Part shown: piece after piece, positions 26,714 through 36,900 of the stretch
Position numbering within the stretch: the first letter of the stretch is position 1
Layout of the letters: the number at the start of each line of letters is the position of its first letter
From: CAIVAT01 sp964455285
Lineage (GTDB): Bacteria; Bacteroidota; Bacteroidia; Bacteroidales; FEN-979
Length of the DNA stretch: 64,000 nt
Direction of reading: 5' to 3'
Assembly (NCBI GenBank): GCA_964455285.1
Contig: CAYVVG010000001.1
Coordinates: 76,917-140,916, forward strand
Made by a program: the position numbers and the translations under genes
Notes under the pieces: model-generated
What the model saw: only the letters and a program-made list of their open reading frames with translations
Told to the model about the DNA's origin: nothing
Database searches by the model: none

Positions 26714-29104
26714 ATGAATAAGAGTATTTTATCGTATTTATTCGGGGGTATGATCATCCTCGTGGCAGGGTGCAGGTCAAACGACGATGTACCGGTGGCA
26801 AAGGATCCCCAGATGCTGAAGCTGGCGGCGCCGGTAGTGATCAACCTGGATTCGACCGCGATCCGGCTTTCGGATTACCTGCTCCGACCGAATGAGATCG
26901 ACAGTTTCGGTCTTTGTCCCGATCTGAGGGCAGAGATCACACCCGATTCGATGCTGATGGTCATCAGGCCTGTAAGCCAGGACTTTCCGAAACTTTCCGA
27001 ACTGAAGATCTGGTCAAAGGGATATCCTTATTCCCTTCTGCTGGAAAGGACTACGCGGATCGGGTACCGCTTCACCTTCGATCCCGGCAATAAAAAGTAC
27101 CGCCGGGTGCAGATCAAGGGGCAGATGAACGAATGGAACGCTGCGGCCGGTTACCTGTTCGAACGCGAAGGAAAGTGGCACATCGATTTTCATCTCTTCC
27201 CGGGAAAGTACCCGTACAAGCTGATCCTCGACGGAAGGGAGGTGAGCGATCCCGCCAACCCCGACTCGATGCCCAACGGGCTTGGCGGCTTCAACTCGCT
27301 CCTGACCCTGGGGAACCTCAGCTCCCCGAACCTTCCCGCCCTGTTCACCGATAAGACGGAGGGTCACAGGGTGACTGTCGGAGTGAAAAACAAGATTGAC
27401 ACCGCGTTTGTATTCTGGCAGAATTACCTGCTTGACGGAAAATTCTGGAAACGCGACAGTTCAGGCATCCGGATCGACATTCCCCGCAAAGCCCGCTCCT
27501 TCGACCGCAGTTACCTCCGGGTTTTCGCCTTCAATAAAACCGGGCTTTCAAACCAGGTACTCATCCCGCTGGAGGATGGCAAGGTTCTGTCTGACCCGAC
27601 CCGGCTGACCCGGAACGACCGCGAAGCGATGATCCTCTATTTCCTGATGGTGGACCGGTTCCGCAACGGTAAAACGGATAACGACCGGAAGCTCGAAGAC
27701 CCCGAGATCGACCCAAAAGTGAATTACATGGGCGGCGACCTGGCCGGTGTCACCAAAGCCATCCAGGAAGGGTACTTCACCAACCTGGGAGTCAACACGA
27801 TCTGGATTTCGCCCATCACCCAGAACCCGCTCGGAGGCTATACCGAGTACCCCGCCCCCCACCGGAAGTTTTCGGGGTACCACGGTTACTGGCCGATCAC
27901 GCTTTCGACCGTGGATTCGCGCTTCGGCACCCCCGGTGATCTGAAGGGACTGGTCAACGAGGCGCACGACAAAAACATGAATGTCCTCCTCGACTTTGTC
28001 TCCCATCACGTTCACCAGGAGTATCCCCTCCTGAAGCAGCATCCCGACTGGATCACGCCGATCGATCTGCCCGGGAAGCGAAAGAATCTGCGACTGTGGG
28101 ATGAGCAGCGGCTGACCACCTGGTTCGACATCTTCCTTCCCACCTTCGACCTGACCAAACCCGAGGTTGCAGAACTGGTCTCCGATTCTGCCGCTTTCTG
28201 GATCAAAGAGTACAAACTTGACGGCTTCCGTCACGACGCAGCCAAGCACGTACCCGAAAACTATTGGCGAACCCTCACCGGAAAACTCACCGCCGGTGTG
28301 GTCATCCCCGAGGACCGTCCTGTATTCCAGATCGGCGAAACGTTCGGCAGCCGCGACCTGATCGGCAGCTATGTCAACCCGGGCATGCTCGACGCCCAGT
28401 TCGAGTTCAACCTGTACTGGGATGCAAAATCTGCCTTTGCCACCGACAATTTCTCGTTCCGTGACCTGAACTACTCCCTCCAGCAATCGTTCAGCTATTA
28501 CGGCGAGCATAACCTGATGGGCAACATAACCGGGAACCAGGACATGACCCGGTTCATTTCTTATGCCGGCGGGGCAATGACTTTTACCGAGGACGACCAT
28601 GAAGCCGGCTGGAAGCGGAAGATTGAGGTCATCGACACCAACGGATACCGCCGCCTGGCCATGCTGCAGGCATTCAACATGACCATCCCGGGGATCCCGG
28701 TCATCTACTATGGCGATGAATTCGGCATGGCAGGCGCCAACGATCCCGACAACCGGCGGATGATGAAGTTCGACAGCCTGAGCCGGCACGAGAGTCGCCT
28801 GAAGGAGATCACTGCTACCCTGGCCCGCCTGCGGGGATCCGAGCTGGCCCTTACGTATGGTGATTTCACTGCCCTGAAGGTCACCGACAAGGTGTTCGTG
28901 TACCTGCGCTCCTATTTCGACCGCGCGGTGGTGGTCATCTTCAACAAAGACAGGTCCTCCAGGAAGATCGAATTCACCCTCCCCGACCGGTATGCCGCCA
29001 CATCCCTGAAGGCCCTGTTCGGCACCGCTTTTTCCTGTTCTGAAGGGCAGGCAACGCTGGACCTGCCGGGTCACTCGTTCGAGATCCTTGTCAATCAGAA
29101 GTAA
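26714..29104 (+). CDS. GH13 alpha-amylase lipoprotein with N-terminal E-set/CBM48 domains
   Basis: A 796-residue lipoprotein. The start at 26714 gives a signal peptide ending in the lipobox LVAGC (Cys20); the longer frame from 26654 begins inside repeat DNA. Residues about 30-115 and 115-200 are beta-sandwich domains, the second of CBM48 type (RRVQIKGQMNEWNAAAGYLF). The GH13 barrel runs from about 300 to 710. Asp508 (DGFRHDAAK) is the nucleophile and Glu542 (QIGETFG) the acid/base. The third catalytic Asp610 occurs as GNQDMTR, with Gln in place of the usual His before it. A surface or periplasmic alpha-glucan hydrolase is likely. Next gene follows after 15 bp. Confidence 0.9.
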   Translation: MNKSILSYLFGGMIILVAGCRSNDDVPVAKDPQMLKLAAPVVINLDSTAIRLSDYLLRPNEIDSFGLCPDLRAEITPDSMLMVIRPVSQDFPKLSELKIWSKGYPYSLLLERTTRIGYRFTFDPGNKKYRRVQIKGQMNEWNAAAGYLFEREGKWHIDFHLFPGKYPYKLILDGREVSDPANPDSMPNGLGGFNSLLTLGNLSSPNLPALFTDKTEGHRVTVGVKNKIDTAFVFWQNYLLDGKFWKRDSSGIRIDIPRKARSFDRSYLRVFAFNKTGLSNQVLIPLEDGKVLSDPTRLTRNDREAMILYFLMVDRFRNGKTDNDRKLEDPEIDPKVNYMGGDLAGVTKAIQEGYFTNLGVNTIWISPITQNPLGGYTEYPAPHRKFSGYHGYWPITLSTVDSRFGTPGDLKGLVNEAHDKNMNVLLDFVSHHVHQEYPLLKQHPDWITPIDLPGKRKNLRLWDEQRLTTWFDIFLPTFDLTKPEVAELVSDSAAFWIKEYKLDGFRHDAAKHVPENYWRTLTGKLTAGVVIPEDRPVFQIGETFGSRDLIGSYVNPGMLDAQFEFNLYWDAKSAFATDNFSFRDLNYSLQQSFSYYGEHNLMGNITGNQDMTRFISYAGGAMTFTEDDHEAGWKRKIEVIDTNGYRRLAMLQAFNMTIPGIPVIYYGDEFGMAGANDPDNRRMMKFDSLSRHESRLKEITATLARLRGSELALTYGDFTALKVTDKVFVYLRSYFDRAVVVIFNKDRSSRKIEFTLPDRYAATSLKALFGTAFSCSEGQATLDLPGHSFEILVNQK

Positions 29105-29119
29105 CCAAAATCCCAGATC

Positions 29120-30481
29120 ATGAGAACTGTCATTATCTCTGTCGCGGCTGTCTTACTCCTGTCAACAGCCTGTCACCGGCCCGATGCCGAAAAAAGATCT
29201 GATCCGCGCGAACATGTTGCCTGGAGCCGGAATGCCACGATCTATGAAGTGAACGTAAGACAGTTCACCCCCGAAGGAACGTTCAGCGCCCTCGAGCGGG
29301 AGTTGCCGCGGCTGCAGCGGATGGGAGTGGATATCCTGTGGCTGATGCCCATCCACCCCATCGGAGAGAAAAACCGCAAAGGCTCACTGGGGAGTTATTA
29401 CGCGGTAAGAGATTACCTTGATGTAAACCCCGAATTCGGAAACCGCAACGACTTCGTCAAACTGGTAAAACAGGCGCACGAACTGGGCATGAAGGTGATC
29501 ATCGACTGGGTTGCCAACCATACTTCGTGGGATAACAAGCTGATCGACAAACATCCTGAGTGGTACGAGCACGATTCGGTCAGCGGAAAGATCATCGCGC
29601 CCGTTGCAGACTGGACGGATGTCGCGTCGCTCGATTACAGCCGGCAGGAGTTGTGGGAATACATGACCGACGCGATGATCTACTGGATCAGGGAGGCCGA
29701 CATCGACGGTTACCGTTGCGACGTTGCCGGCATGATGCCGGTCGCCTTCTGGAACCAGGCCATCCCGAAGCTGAAGGAGATCAAGCCGGTTTTCATGCTT
29801 GCGGAGGCCGAAACCCCTGGCATCCACGATACGGGGTATTTTGATGCCACATACTCCTGGGAGGTCTTCCGGATGATGAACGACATAGCCCAAAAGAAAA
29901 AGAACGCCTTCAATCTGGATTCGCTGCTGGCGGCTGAGAAGAAAGCCTACCCGCCGGATGCATACCGGATGCGCTTCACCTCCAACCATGACGAAAATAC
30001 GTGGAACGGAACCGAATACGAACGAATGGGCGCCGGGGCCCGTACCTTCGCCGTATTCACCTTTACAATGCCCGGGATCCCGTTGGTTTACAGCGGGCAG
30101 GAAGCGGCGATGGATCGCCGTTTGCGGTTTTTCGACAAGGATACCATTCCCTGGGGAGCCTTTACCCTCGAGTCGTTCTACACGGCCCTGATGCAACTGA
30201 AAAAGAAGAACGACCTGGTCGCTTCGGGCGACAGCGGCGGCCGGTTCATCAAGGTGCCGAACAGCAACGAACGATCCGTTTATACTTTTCTCCGGCAAAA
30301 GGAGAACCGGCGGCTGCTGGTCATCCTCAACTTCTCCGATTCCGATCAGCCGGTAACCCTGAAAGGAAGCGATATCGAGGGAAAATACAAGGAACTTTTC
30401 ACAGGGCAGGAAAAAGAATTCAAATCCGGCGAATACCTTTCCCTTACGCCATGGCAGTACCTGGTGTACGAATCGGAATAA
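29120..30481 (+). CDS. GH13 alpha-amylase lipoprotein, compact
   Basis: A 453-residue lipoprotein (lipobox LLSTAC, Cys18). It consists of the GH13 barrel and a short C-terminal beta domain only. Catalytic residues: Asp201 (DGYRCDVAG), Glu229 (FMLAEAETP) and Asp291 (SNHDENTW). It resembles small maltogenic or alpha-amylase lipoproteins common in Bacteroidota alpha-glucan loci. It is 15 bp behind the larger GH13 gene and ends the rightward operon; a strong terminator follows. Confidence 0.92.
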   Translation: MRTVIISVAAVLLLSTACHRPDAEKRSDPREHVAWSRNATIYEVNVRQFTPEGTFSALERELPRLQRMGVDILWLMPIHPIGEKNRKGSLGSYYAVRDYLDVNPEFGNRNDFVKLVKQAHELGMKVIIDWVANHTSWDNKLIDKHPEWYEHDSVSGKIIAPVADWTDVASLDYSRQELWEYMTDAMIYWIREADIDGYRCDVAGMMPVAFWNQAIPKLKEIKPVFMLAEAETPGIHDTGYFDATYSWEVFRMMNDIAQKKKNAFNLDSLLAAEKKAYPPDAYRMRFTSNHDENTWNGTEYERMGAGARTFAVFTFTMPGIPLVYSGQEAAMDRRLRFFDKDTIPWGAFTLESFYTALMQLKKKNDLVASGDSGGRFIKVPNSNERSVYTFLRQKENRRLLVILNFSDSDQPVTLKGSDIEGKYKELFTGQEKEFKSGEYLSLTPWQYLVYESE

Positions 30482-30494
30482 ACCTTATCCCCTG

Positions 30495-30530
30495 CACCCC
30501 TTCTCCCTGGTGAGAAGGGGACGGGGTTGA
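30495..30530. repeat. Hairpin element of the CCCCTTCTCC type
   Basis: accccttctccctggtgaga then aggggacggggttgagg. It has the same design as the CCCCTCCC elements (short pyrimidine palindrome plus G-rich arm) but another sequence. It lies just before the terminator. Confidence 0.6.
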
Positions 30531-30536
30531 GGTCGT

Positions 30537-30575
30537 AAAAAAAAAGCTGCCTCCGTTTGGGGGCAGCTTTTTTTT
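30537..30575. terminator. Bidirectional Rho-independent terminator
   Basis: Stem GCTGCCTCC / GGGGGCAGC with loop gttt (30546-30567), nine A before and eight T after. It works for the rightward GH13 operon and for the leftward SusCDE operon, whose last genes converge here. Confidence 0.93.
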
Positions 30576-30589
30576 ATTGGTCAGAGATC

Positions 30590-31720
30590 CTACCTGGCCA
30601 CGATCTTGTATTTCAGTTTCACCAGGTCGATGAGAATCGTGTAATTACCGGCTCCCGGTGATGGAATCGACGGTGGATCGGCAACGCCCTCATTCGGACG
30701 ATACACGAGGTTGCCGAAGTTGCTGCTTCCGTTCGCATCGGTTCCCCATTGCGGCGCCCAGCCGGTCGTGGTCTCCATGAACTTCAGGTTACCTGCCGCC
30801 AGCGTGGTGCTGAGTGAAAAATAGCCCGCGGAATCTTTGGTGAAAGCGATCCCGCTTGCCGGATCCCATCCTGCAGCGCAACCGTCGCCCACGAGGTACA
30901 ACTGGGCGGAGGTGGCCGTAACGGTGTACGTCAGCAGGGCGGTATCGGCCACGATGCGGTAATCACCCTCGGCGAGGGGGCAAGGAATGGCCGGCGGATC
31001 GGGTTCCGATTCGGTCGCACGATACACCAGGTTACCCGATTCGGGCGTGCCGGCGGCATCGGTCCCCCATTGCGGAGCCCATGCGTTGAGGTTGGCAATG
31101 AATTTCAGGAACTTGCCTCCGGTCTGCAGGTGATCGACAATGGCGAACTTCCCTCCATCCAGGTATGACAGGGCCCTGGCCTTGGAGTTATCCCAGCCCA
31201 CCGTCGTGGCATCCCCCAGCAGGTAGATAGGGGGCAGGATCACGACTGCGTTGTACGGGGTGATATCGAGTGTGACCACCTCGGAGATGTTGTTGGTGGC
31301 CGGATTGCCGGATGCCAGGGAGGCCTTGACCCGGAACTGAAAATGGTACAAACTGTCGCCAACGCCGTTGAATACCGCCAGGATCATGTCGTTCATGGCA
31401 CCTGCGGTCATCGAATGGGCAAAGCCCTGCCCGGTGTACATCACCTTCGGGTTGCTGAAGTTGTTCCCGCTTATATCCATTTCGAGGGTATAGGTGGGGG
31501 GGATGATCTCCGCTTTCAGGTTATAATCAGCCGCGATCCAGTTGAATTTAAAAAGGAGGGAATCCTTCAGTTCCTCTTTCAGTACGAAGGACGAACCTGC
31601 TGAGGGGGTTTGGATTACGGCAGGTTTAAAGAACTCAAGGACTGCTTTGGTCTCATCCTTTTTACACGACACCCAGCTGAATAAACCAACGGCCAGCAAT
31701 AAAATTGATATCTTTTTCAT
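30590..31720 (-). CDS. susE: SusE-like outer-membrane glycan-binding lipoprotein
   Basis: A 376-residue lipoprotein (lipobox SWVSC, Cys19, followed by KKDE). Residues about 25-155 are the SusE N-terminal Ig-like domain. Two SusE/SusF-type starch-binding modules follow (about 165-268 and 270-376), each starting with a line like IYLLGDATTVGWDNSKA or LYLVGDGCAAGWDPASG and containing the aromatic WAPQWGTDA block. Such proteins bind polysaccharide at the cell surface next to SusCD. It is the third gene of the leftward susCDE operon, 19 bp after susD. Symbol by family; a starch substrate is likely but the nearby galactan enzymes leave doubt. Confidence 0.88.
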   Translation of the reverse strand: MKKISILLLAVGLFSWVSCKKDETKAVLEFFKPAVIQTPSAGSSFVLKEELKDSLLFKFNWIAADYNLKAEIIPPTYTLEMDISGNNFSNPKVMYTGQGFAHSMTAGAMNDMILAVFNGVGDSLYHFQFRVKASLASGNPATNNISEVVTLDITPYNAVVILPPIYLLGDATTVGWDNSKARALSYLDGGKFAIVDHLQTGGKFLKFIANLNAWAPQWGTDAAGTPESGNLVYRATESEPDPPAIPCPLAEGDYRIVADTALLTYTVTATSAQLYLVGDGCAAGWDPASGIAFTKDSAGYFSLSTTLAAGNLKFMETTTGWAPQWGTDANGSSNFGNLVYRPNEGVADPPSIPSPGAGNYTILIDLVKLKYKIVAR

Positions 31721-31739
31721 GTTGATTGGTTTTATCAGA

Positions 31740-33974
31740 TTAATATTTCGGATTCTGTTTCAGGTTGGGATTGGCCGTTACGTCGGTCGCCGGGATCGGG
31801 AAGATGTCGTACATCGGATCCACCGATTTTCCGTCCTTGGTGCCACCCTTCCAGGGCCACGCATAGGTACCGCTGCTGAACTGGCCGAAGCGGATCAGGT
31901 CGGTGCGGCGGTAGCCTTCCCAATACAGTTCCCGGGCGCGCTCATCCAGGATGAATTCGGGGGTAAGGTCGGCGCTGGAAATTCGTCCGGTCTCATCGGT
32001 AAAGGCACGGTCGCGGATCGCGTTGACCAGGTCGAGCGCGGTTCCCGCGTCGCCGCCGCTTCCGCCTTTGAGAACGGCTTCGGCATACATCAGGTAGACA
32101 TCGGCCAGGCGGAACACCGGGAAATCGGTATCGACAAAGGTGGCATCGCTGCCCGGCACGCCGGTGCTGGATACATTCGTGAACTTGGGTACCGCGTACC
32201 CTTCGGTGAATACGCCGATGTCGTTGATCTCAAGCGACTGTCCATCGGTATAGAAGATCGGACGGTGGTCGATGCTGGGAGGCGTGTTGACCACAATGGT
32301 ATAGGTGTAATCCGGGGCTCCCAGTTTCATGGTGATCAGGTAGTTCCCGGCCGTCGGGATGGATATGTTGGATCCGCCGGCTTCGAGGATGCCGTTGGCG
32401 CCGTCGTCGCCGTAGTTGATGTCCCAGCCGTCGTTGGCGCGGAACTTGATCTCTCCCACTCCGAGGTCGAGGATCACGCTCCAGGTGCCGGCGGCCGCGT
32501 CATAGGTCATGTTCTGGTCCGAATCCCAGCCGCCGGCCGTGGCCGAGCCGATGACTCCCCAGTCGGTCTTGACTGCCGTGTAGGTCAGAGCGGTCATATC
32601 GACATTCAACTTATAGTAGCCAGCGTCGGCCATTGTGATGTTGCTTCCCGGATGCGCAAGTTTCCCGGTAGAAGTCCCATCATCGCCATAGTCGTTGGTC
32701 CAGTCGGGGGTGGTACAGAATTTGAACTCGGCACTGGCCGGGAAAGAGAGATAGCCTTCGAACTTGTTGTCGCTGGCAACCGATTTCAGGACGGTAGTGG
32801 TATTGGAAGGATCCCACCCCTGGTGATTGCCGGGCACATAGAGCATCGGGTAATCGCGGTTTGCCTTGCGGGGCTTGGGCGACGACCAGAAGCTGGGAAC
32901 ATCGCCGTCGGGAAAGAACTTGTCGACCAGGCCGCTGGTGGTGCGGATACCGCCCCAACCGCCGCCGATGCCGTAATTCCCCGGGGTCATGCTTCCCCCG
33001 ACAGCAGCGTGAACGATGAAGGTCGTTCCGCCCCAGGTCTGGGTGCGGGTGCCGTCGAATGCGACCGGGAAGATGATCTCATTGCTGAGGTGGTTGTCGG
33101 CCGTGAAGAGGTTCTGGTAAACAGGCTCGAGGGTGTACCCGGCGCCGAGCACCTTGTTGCAATAGGTGAGGCACTTGGTGAGTTCGCCCGGATAGTCAAA
33201 CCCGCTGACTTCCTTATTATAGACCTGCGAGTTCAGGTACAGCTTGGCCAGGAGCGTCCATGCGGCAGCCTGTCCGGCACGGGCGTACTCGGGCCCCTTC
33301 ACGCTGGTCAGCAGGGGTTCGATGGCCAGGAGTTCAGATTCGACATATTTGTAGAGATTTGCCCGGGTGATCTGCGGAGGGAAGAATTTTCCGACCGGAT
33401 CGTTCTCGGTGACGAAGGGCACGTTGCCGAAGAGGTCCAGCGCGTGGTAGTAGCTCAGTGCCCGCAGGAAGCGTGCCTCGAGCCGGTACTGGCGGATGAG
33501 GTTCTTTTCGGCTTCGTTGAAACCACGTTCATCCAGCTTGCTGTCGCTCGACTCGCGGATAAACTCGTTGGTAGCGCATACCTGGAAGAAGATCCGGTAG
33601 TACATCGCTGCGACGAAAACATCGCTGGATCCCCACGACTGGCTATGGAAGTTTTTGATCGTCTGGTCGTTCCACCCGATGACAGCCTCGTCGGTCGTCA
33701 ACTCCTGGTGATACCAGTAACCGCGGAGGTATTCGCCGAATCCTTCGTCGATCCCTTTGATGTCGGGTTTACCGGCAGGGCCTTCCTGTCCTGAAACAGC
33801 AAGACCGGCATACAGTTTGGCAAGCACCATTTTATAGTTGCCTGCCGTTTTATAAACGTTGACAGTTGTCCAGTCATCCGGATCGATGGGCTTGGTATCC
33901 AGATCTTTGACACAGGAGGCAAGAAACACGGTCATTGCCAGCACCATGCCTGTTATCGTGAATATTCTTTTCAT
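31740..33974 (-). CDS. susD: SusD-family outer-membrane lipoprotein with two inserted SusE-type modules
   Basis: A 744-residue lipoprotein (lipobox FLASC, Cys21), about 200 residues longer than normal SusD. The SusD core spans residues about 22-372 (RQYRLEARFLRALSYYHALD; GGGWGGIRTTSGLVDKFFPD) and resumes at 568 (DHRPIFYTDGQ) to the end (FILDERARELYWEGYRR; DLIRFGQF; LKQNPKY). Between them, residues about 375-470 and 471-562 are two beta modules (MLYVPGNHQGWDPSN...; WGVIGSATAGGWDSDQN...) that look like the starch-binding modules of SusE/SusF, including the W..DYGDDG block. SusD caps the SusC transporter and holds glycan; the insert adds binding sites. The gene lies 20 bp after susC. Confidence 0.92.
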   Translation of the reverse strand: MKRIFTITGMVLAMTVFLASCVKDLDTKPIDPDDWTTVNVYKTAGNYKMVLAKLYAGLAVSGQEGPAGKPDIKGIDEGFGEYLRGYWYHQELTTDEAVIGWNDQTIKNFHSQSWGSSDVFVAAMYYRIFFQVCATNEFIRESSDSKLDERGFNEAEKNLIRQYRLEARFLRALSYYHALDLFGNVPFVTENDPVGKFFPPQITRANLYKYVESELLAIEPLLTSVKGPEYARAGQAAAWTLLAKLYLNSQVYNKEVSGFDYPGELTKCLTYCNKVLGAGYTLEPVYQNLFTADNHLSNEIIFPVAFDGTRTQTWGGTTFIVHAAVGGSMTPGNYGIGGGWGGIRTTSGLVDKFFPDGDVPSFWSSPKPRKANRDYPMLYVPGNHQGWDPSNTTTVLKSVASDNKFEGYLSFPASAEFKFCTTPDWTNDYGDDGTSTGKLAHPGSNITMADAGYYKLNVDMTALTYTAVKTDWGVIGSATAGGWDSDQNMTYDAAAGTWSVILDLGVGEIKFRANDGWDINYGDDGANGILEAGGSNISIPTAGNYLITMKLGAPDYTYTIVVNTPPSIDHRPIFYTDGQSLEINDIGVFTEGYAVPKFTNVSSTGVPGSDATFVDTDFPVFRLADVYLMYAEAVLKGGSGGDAGTALDLVNAIRDRAFTDETGRISSADLTPEFILDERARELYWEGYRRTDLIRFGQFSSGTYAWPWKGGTKDGKSVDPMYDIFPIPATDVTANPNLKQNPKY

Positions 33975-33994
33975 GTTATCAATAGTTTATTTGG

Positions 33995-36900
33995 TTACAG
34001 TGAAAGGTTTACACCCAGAACGAACACCCGCGAGCGCGGATAGATGTTGTTGTCGATACCATTATTGACTTCCGGATCGAGGCCCGTGTACTTGGTGATC
34101 GTGAACACGTTGTTGACCGTGAAACTGAGCCGGAGGCCCATGGAATTCTTCATCAGGTTGCCGAAATCGTAGCCCAGGCTGACATAATCGAGCTTGAAGT
34201 AAGAGGCATTCTGGATGTAATAATCCGACAGATACTGCTGGTTCTCGAAACCTACCTCATTCACATCCTTGGAGACGTTGCCGAGATAGGGTCCTTCAGG
34301 CCGGAAAAGGTTGGAATACACACCCCGGTTGGAGGCGTTGTTATTATATATGTAATTCCCGACGGTGGCATGTCCCGCGGCCGCGAGTGAAAACCGCTTG
34401 TAGTTCAGGGCGGTCGAAACGCCGTAAGTGGAGGTGCCGTTGGGGCTCTTGTAGTGATACCGGTCGGCATCGGTGATCTTTCCGTCTGCATTCAGGTCTT
34501 CCACCAATCCTTCGATCGGTTTGCCATTGGCATCGTACACCTGCTTGTAAACGAAGAAAGAGTTCATCGGGTAACCCACGCTGTGGATCTGGATGGTGTT
34601 GCCCACTCCACCGGAGATGCCCCCCGTGTAAACGCCCAGGTATGTCGGGTCGTCGATGGCGGTGAGTTTGGTGATCTTGTTGGAGTTGAAGGCCGCGTTG
34701 ACCGAAAGTTCCCATTTCCAATCCTTGGTAACGATGGGCTTGCCGCTCAGGGTGAATTCAAATCCCTTGTTCTCCATGTCGCCGATGTTGGTCACGATAT
34801 AGTTGGTCAGGTTGGTACCTGCCGGCACCTGGATCTCGTTGATCAGGTCCTTGGTGTTGCGGATGTAATAATCGACCGACCCGGTGATACGGTCCTTCAG
34901 GAAACCGAAATCGAGTCCGATGTTGGTCGTCGTGGTCGTTTCCCATTTGATGTCGGCGTCATACCCGTTCGGGCGGAGCGTGGCGTACCAAACGTTCCCG
35001 ATCTGGTAATAGGCATATTTGTTACTGATGGTATAAAGCGGCTGGTAGGGATACCAGTTGTCCATGATGTCCTGCTGCCCGGTGACGCCCCATCCGAAAC
35101 GAAGTTTCAACTGGGAGATCACCTTCGAATCACGCAGAAATGCTTCATCGTTGATCTTCCACGCGAGAGCGAGCGAGGGGAAGAGGCCCCAGCGGTTATC
35201 TTCGGAAAACTTCGAAGAGCCGTCGTCGCGCAGGGTGAAGGTGAGCAGGTAGCGGTCGGCCAGGGTATAATTCAAACGACCGTAGAAGGAGACGAGATAA
35301 TACTCCTTCTTGTCGAGGATGGTATTCTTTCTGATCGTATCGTGAGGCACATTGTTGTTATAGGTATTGTTCTCAACTTTGAAGTGCTGCCACGAGTAAC
35401 CCGCCATCAGGTCAAATTTGCTCTTGATGGACTTGACCTCTTTCACGTAATTCAGATAGAAATCAAGCACGCTGTTGTTCTTGGTCTGGTCATATTCACG
35501 GTCGAGGCCCTTATAAAGATAGGAACCAACCGATTCCAGGGGGATGTCGGAATTGATCGGGATCGTCACCGTTCCCTTCGATTTGGTATAATCGAGACCG
35601 AGGTTCAGGACGGCGCGAAGTTCGGGAAGGAAATGCATTTTGTAATCGATCTGGGCATTGCCGAGGATACGATTCACATGCGAGCGGTCATCCTTCATTT
35701 CGAGCATGGCCATCGGGTTTTTGGTGGCCTGGTTTACCGGTTCCCGGTATCCCATCGTGTCGGTGGGCTGCAACCATGCCCAGTATCCGCCATACACCTC
35801 GTATCCTTCCCCGTATTTATTCTTCAGGTACCGGGTATCTCTCACCGGCTTGGTCGGATCCATGCTGATGGCAGCTCCGATGGCGCCGTTGTCGGCAAAG
35901 CGGTTCTTTTCATACAAATACTTGGCATTCACATTCACCTTCAGATAGTTCTTGAAGAATGAGGGATTGAGGTTGGCACCGACAGTGGTGCGCTGCATGT
36001 TGTCGGTCTTCAGAATACCGTCGGAATAGTTGTAGCCGAGCGAAATGCGGTAGGGCATGGTGCTGACGGCGCCGGTAAAGGCCAGGTTGTGGTCTGTTCC
36101 CATCGCGGTGCGGAAGATCTCCTTCTGCCAGTCGGTGGAGATGGCGCTGTTGGTGTCGAGGAGGCCCAGCACATCGGCGCGTCCCTTGTACCGTTCCTTG
36201 ACCATGGTACGGTACTCGTCGCCCGAAAGCACTTCGATTGTCTTGGGTACGGTGGCGATGGAGATGTTGCCCGAATATTCGAGTCCGAACTTCTTGCTGC
36301 CGGCCTGTCCTTTCTTTGTGGTGATCATGATGACCCCGTTGGAGGCGCGCGAACCGTAAATGGCCGTGGCAGAGGCATCCTTCAGCACGACGTAGTTTGC
36401 AATGTCGTCGGGATTGATCATCCCCAGCGAACTGCGGGCGCCCGAGGTTTTGGCGTTGTCGATGGGCACGCCGTCGATGACCACCAGCGGGTCGTTGGAG
36501 GCGTTGATGGAGGAGCCCCCGCGGATGCGGATTTCGGCATCACCGCCCGGTGCACCGCCGAAGGTGGTGACGGTCACCCCGGGGATCTTCCCGATAATGG
36601 CCTGCTGCGGGGAGCTGATGCTTCCCTGGTTGAAGTCATCCGAAGCCAGCGTGGCGACAGACCCGGTGGCGTCCTGACGCTTCACCGTACCGTAGCCGAT
36701 CACGACCAGTTCGTTAAGACTTTTTACACCGGTTGCCAGCGACACGTTCAATGTCTTCTGACCGGTATAGGTGATCTCCTGCGTGGCATAACCCACATAC
36801 GAAAAGACCACGATATCGCCGTTCTTCACTTTCAGCGAATACTTTCCGTCAATATCCGTTATCGTTCCGGTCGTGGTATTCTTGATAACAACCGTTACGC

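Noticed and set aside
27548..29074. Minus-strand frame of 508 codons antisense to the GH13 lipoprotein
   Set aside because: Shadow of the GH13 coding frame; no family features.
31542..33794. Plus-strand frame of 750 codons across the susE/susD genes
   Set aside because: It lies antisense to clearly recognisable SusD and SusE and has no recognisable motif; high-GC third positions create such shadows.
34454..35962. Plus-strand frame of 502 codons antisense to susC
   Set aside because: Antisense shadow of a conserved TonB-dependent transporter.
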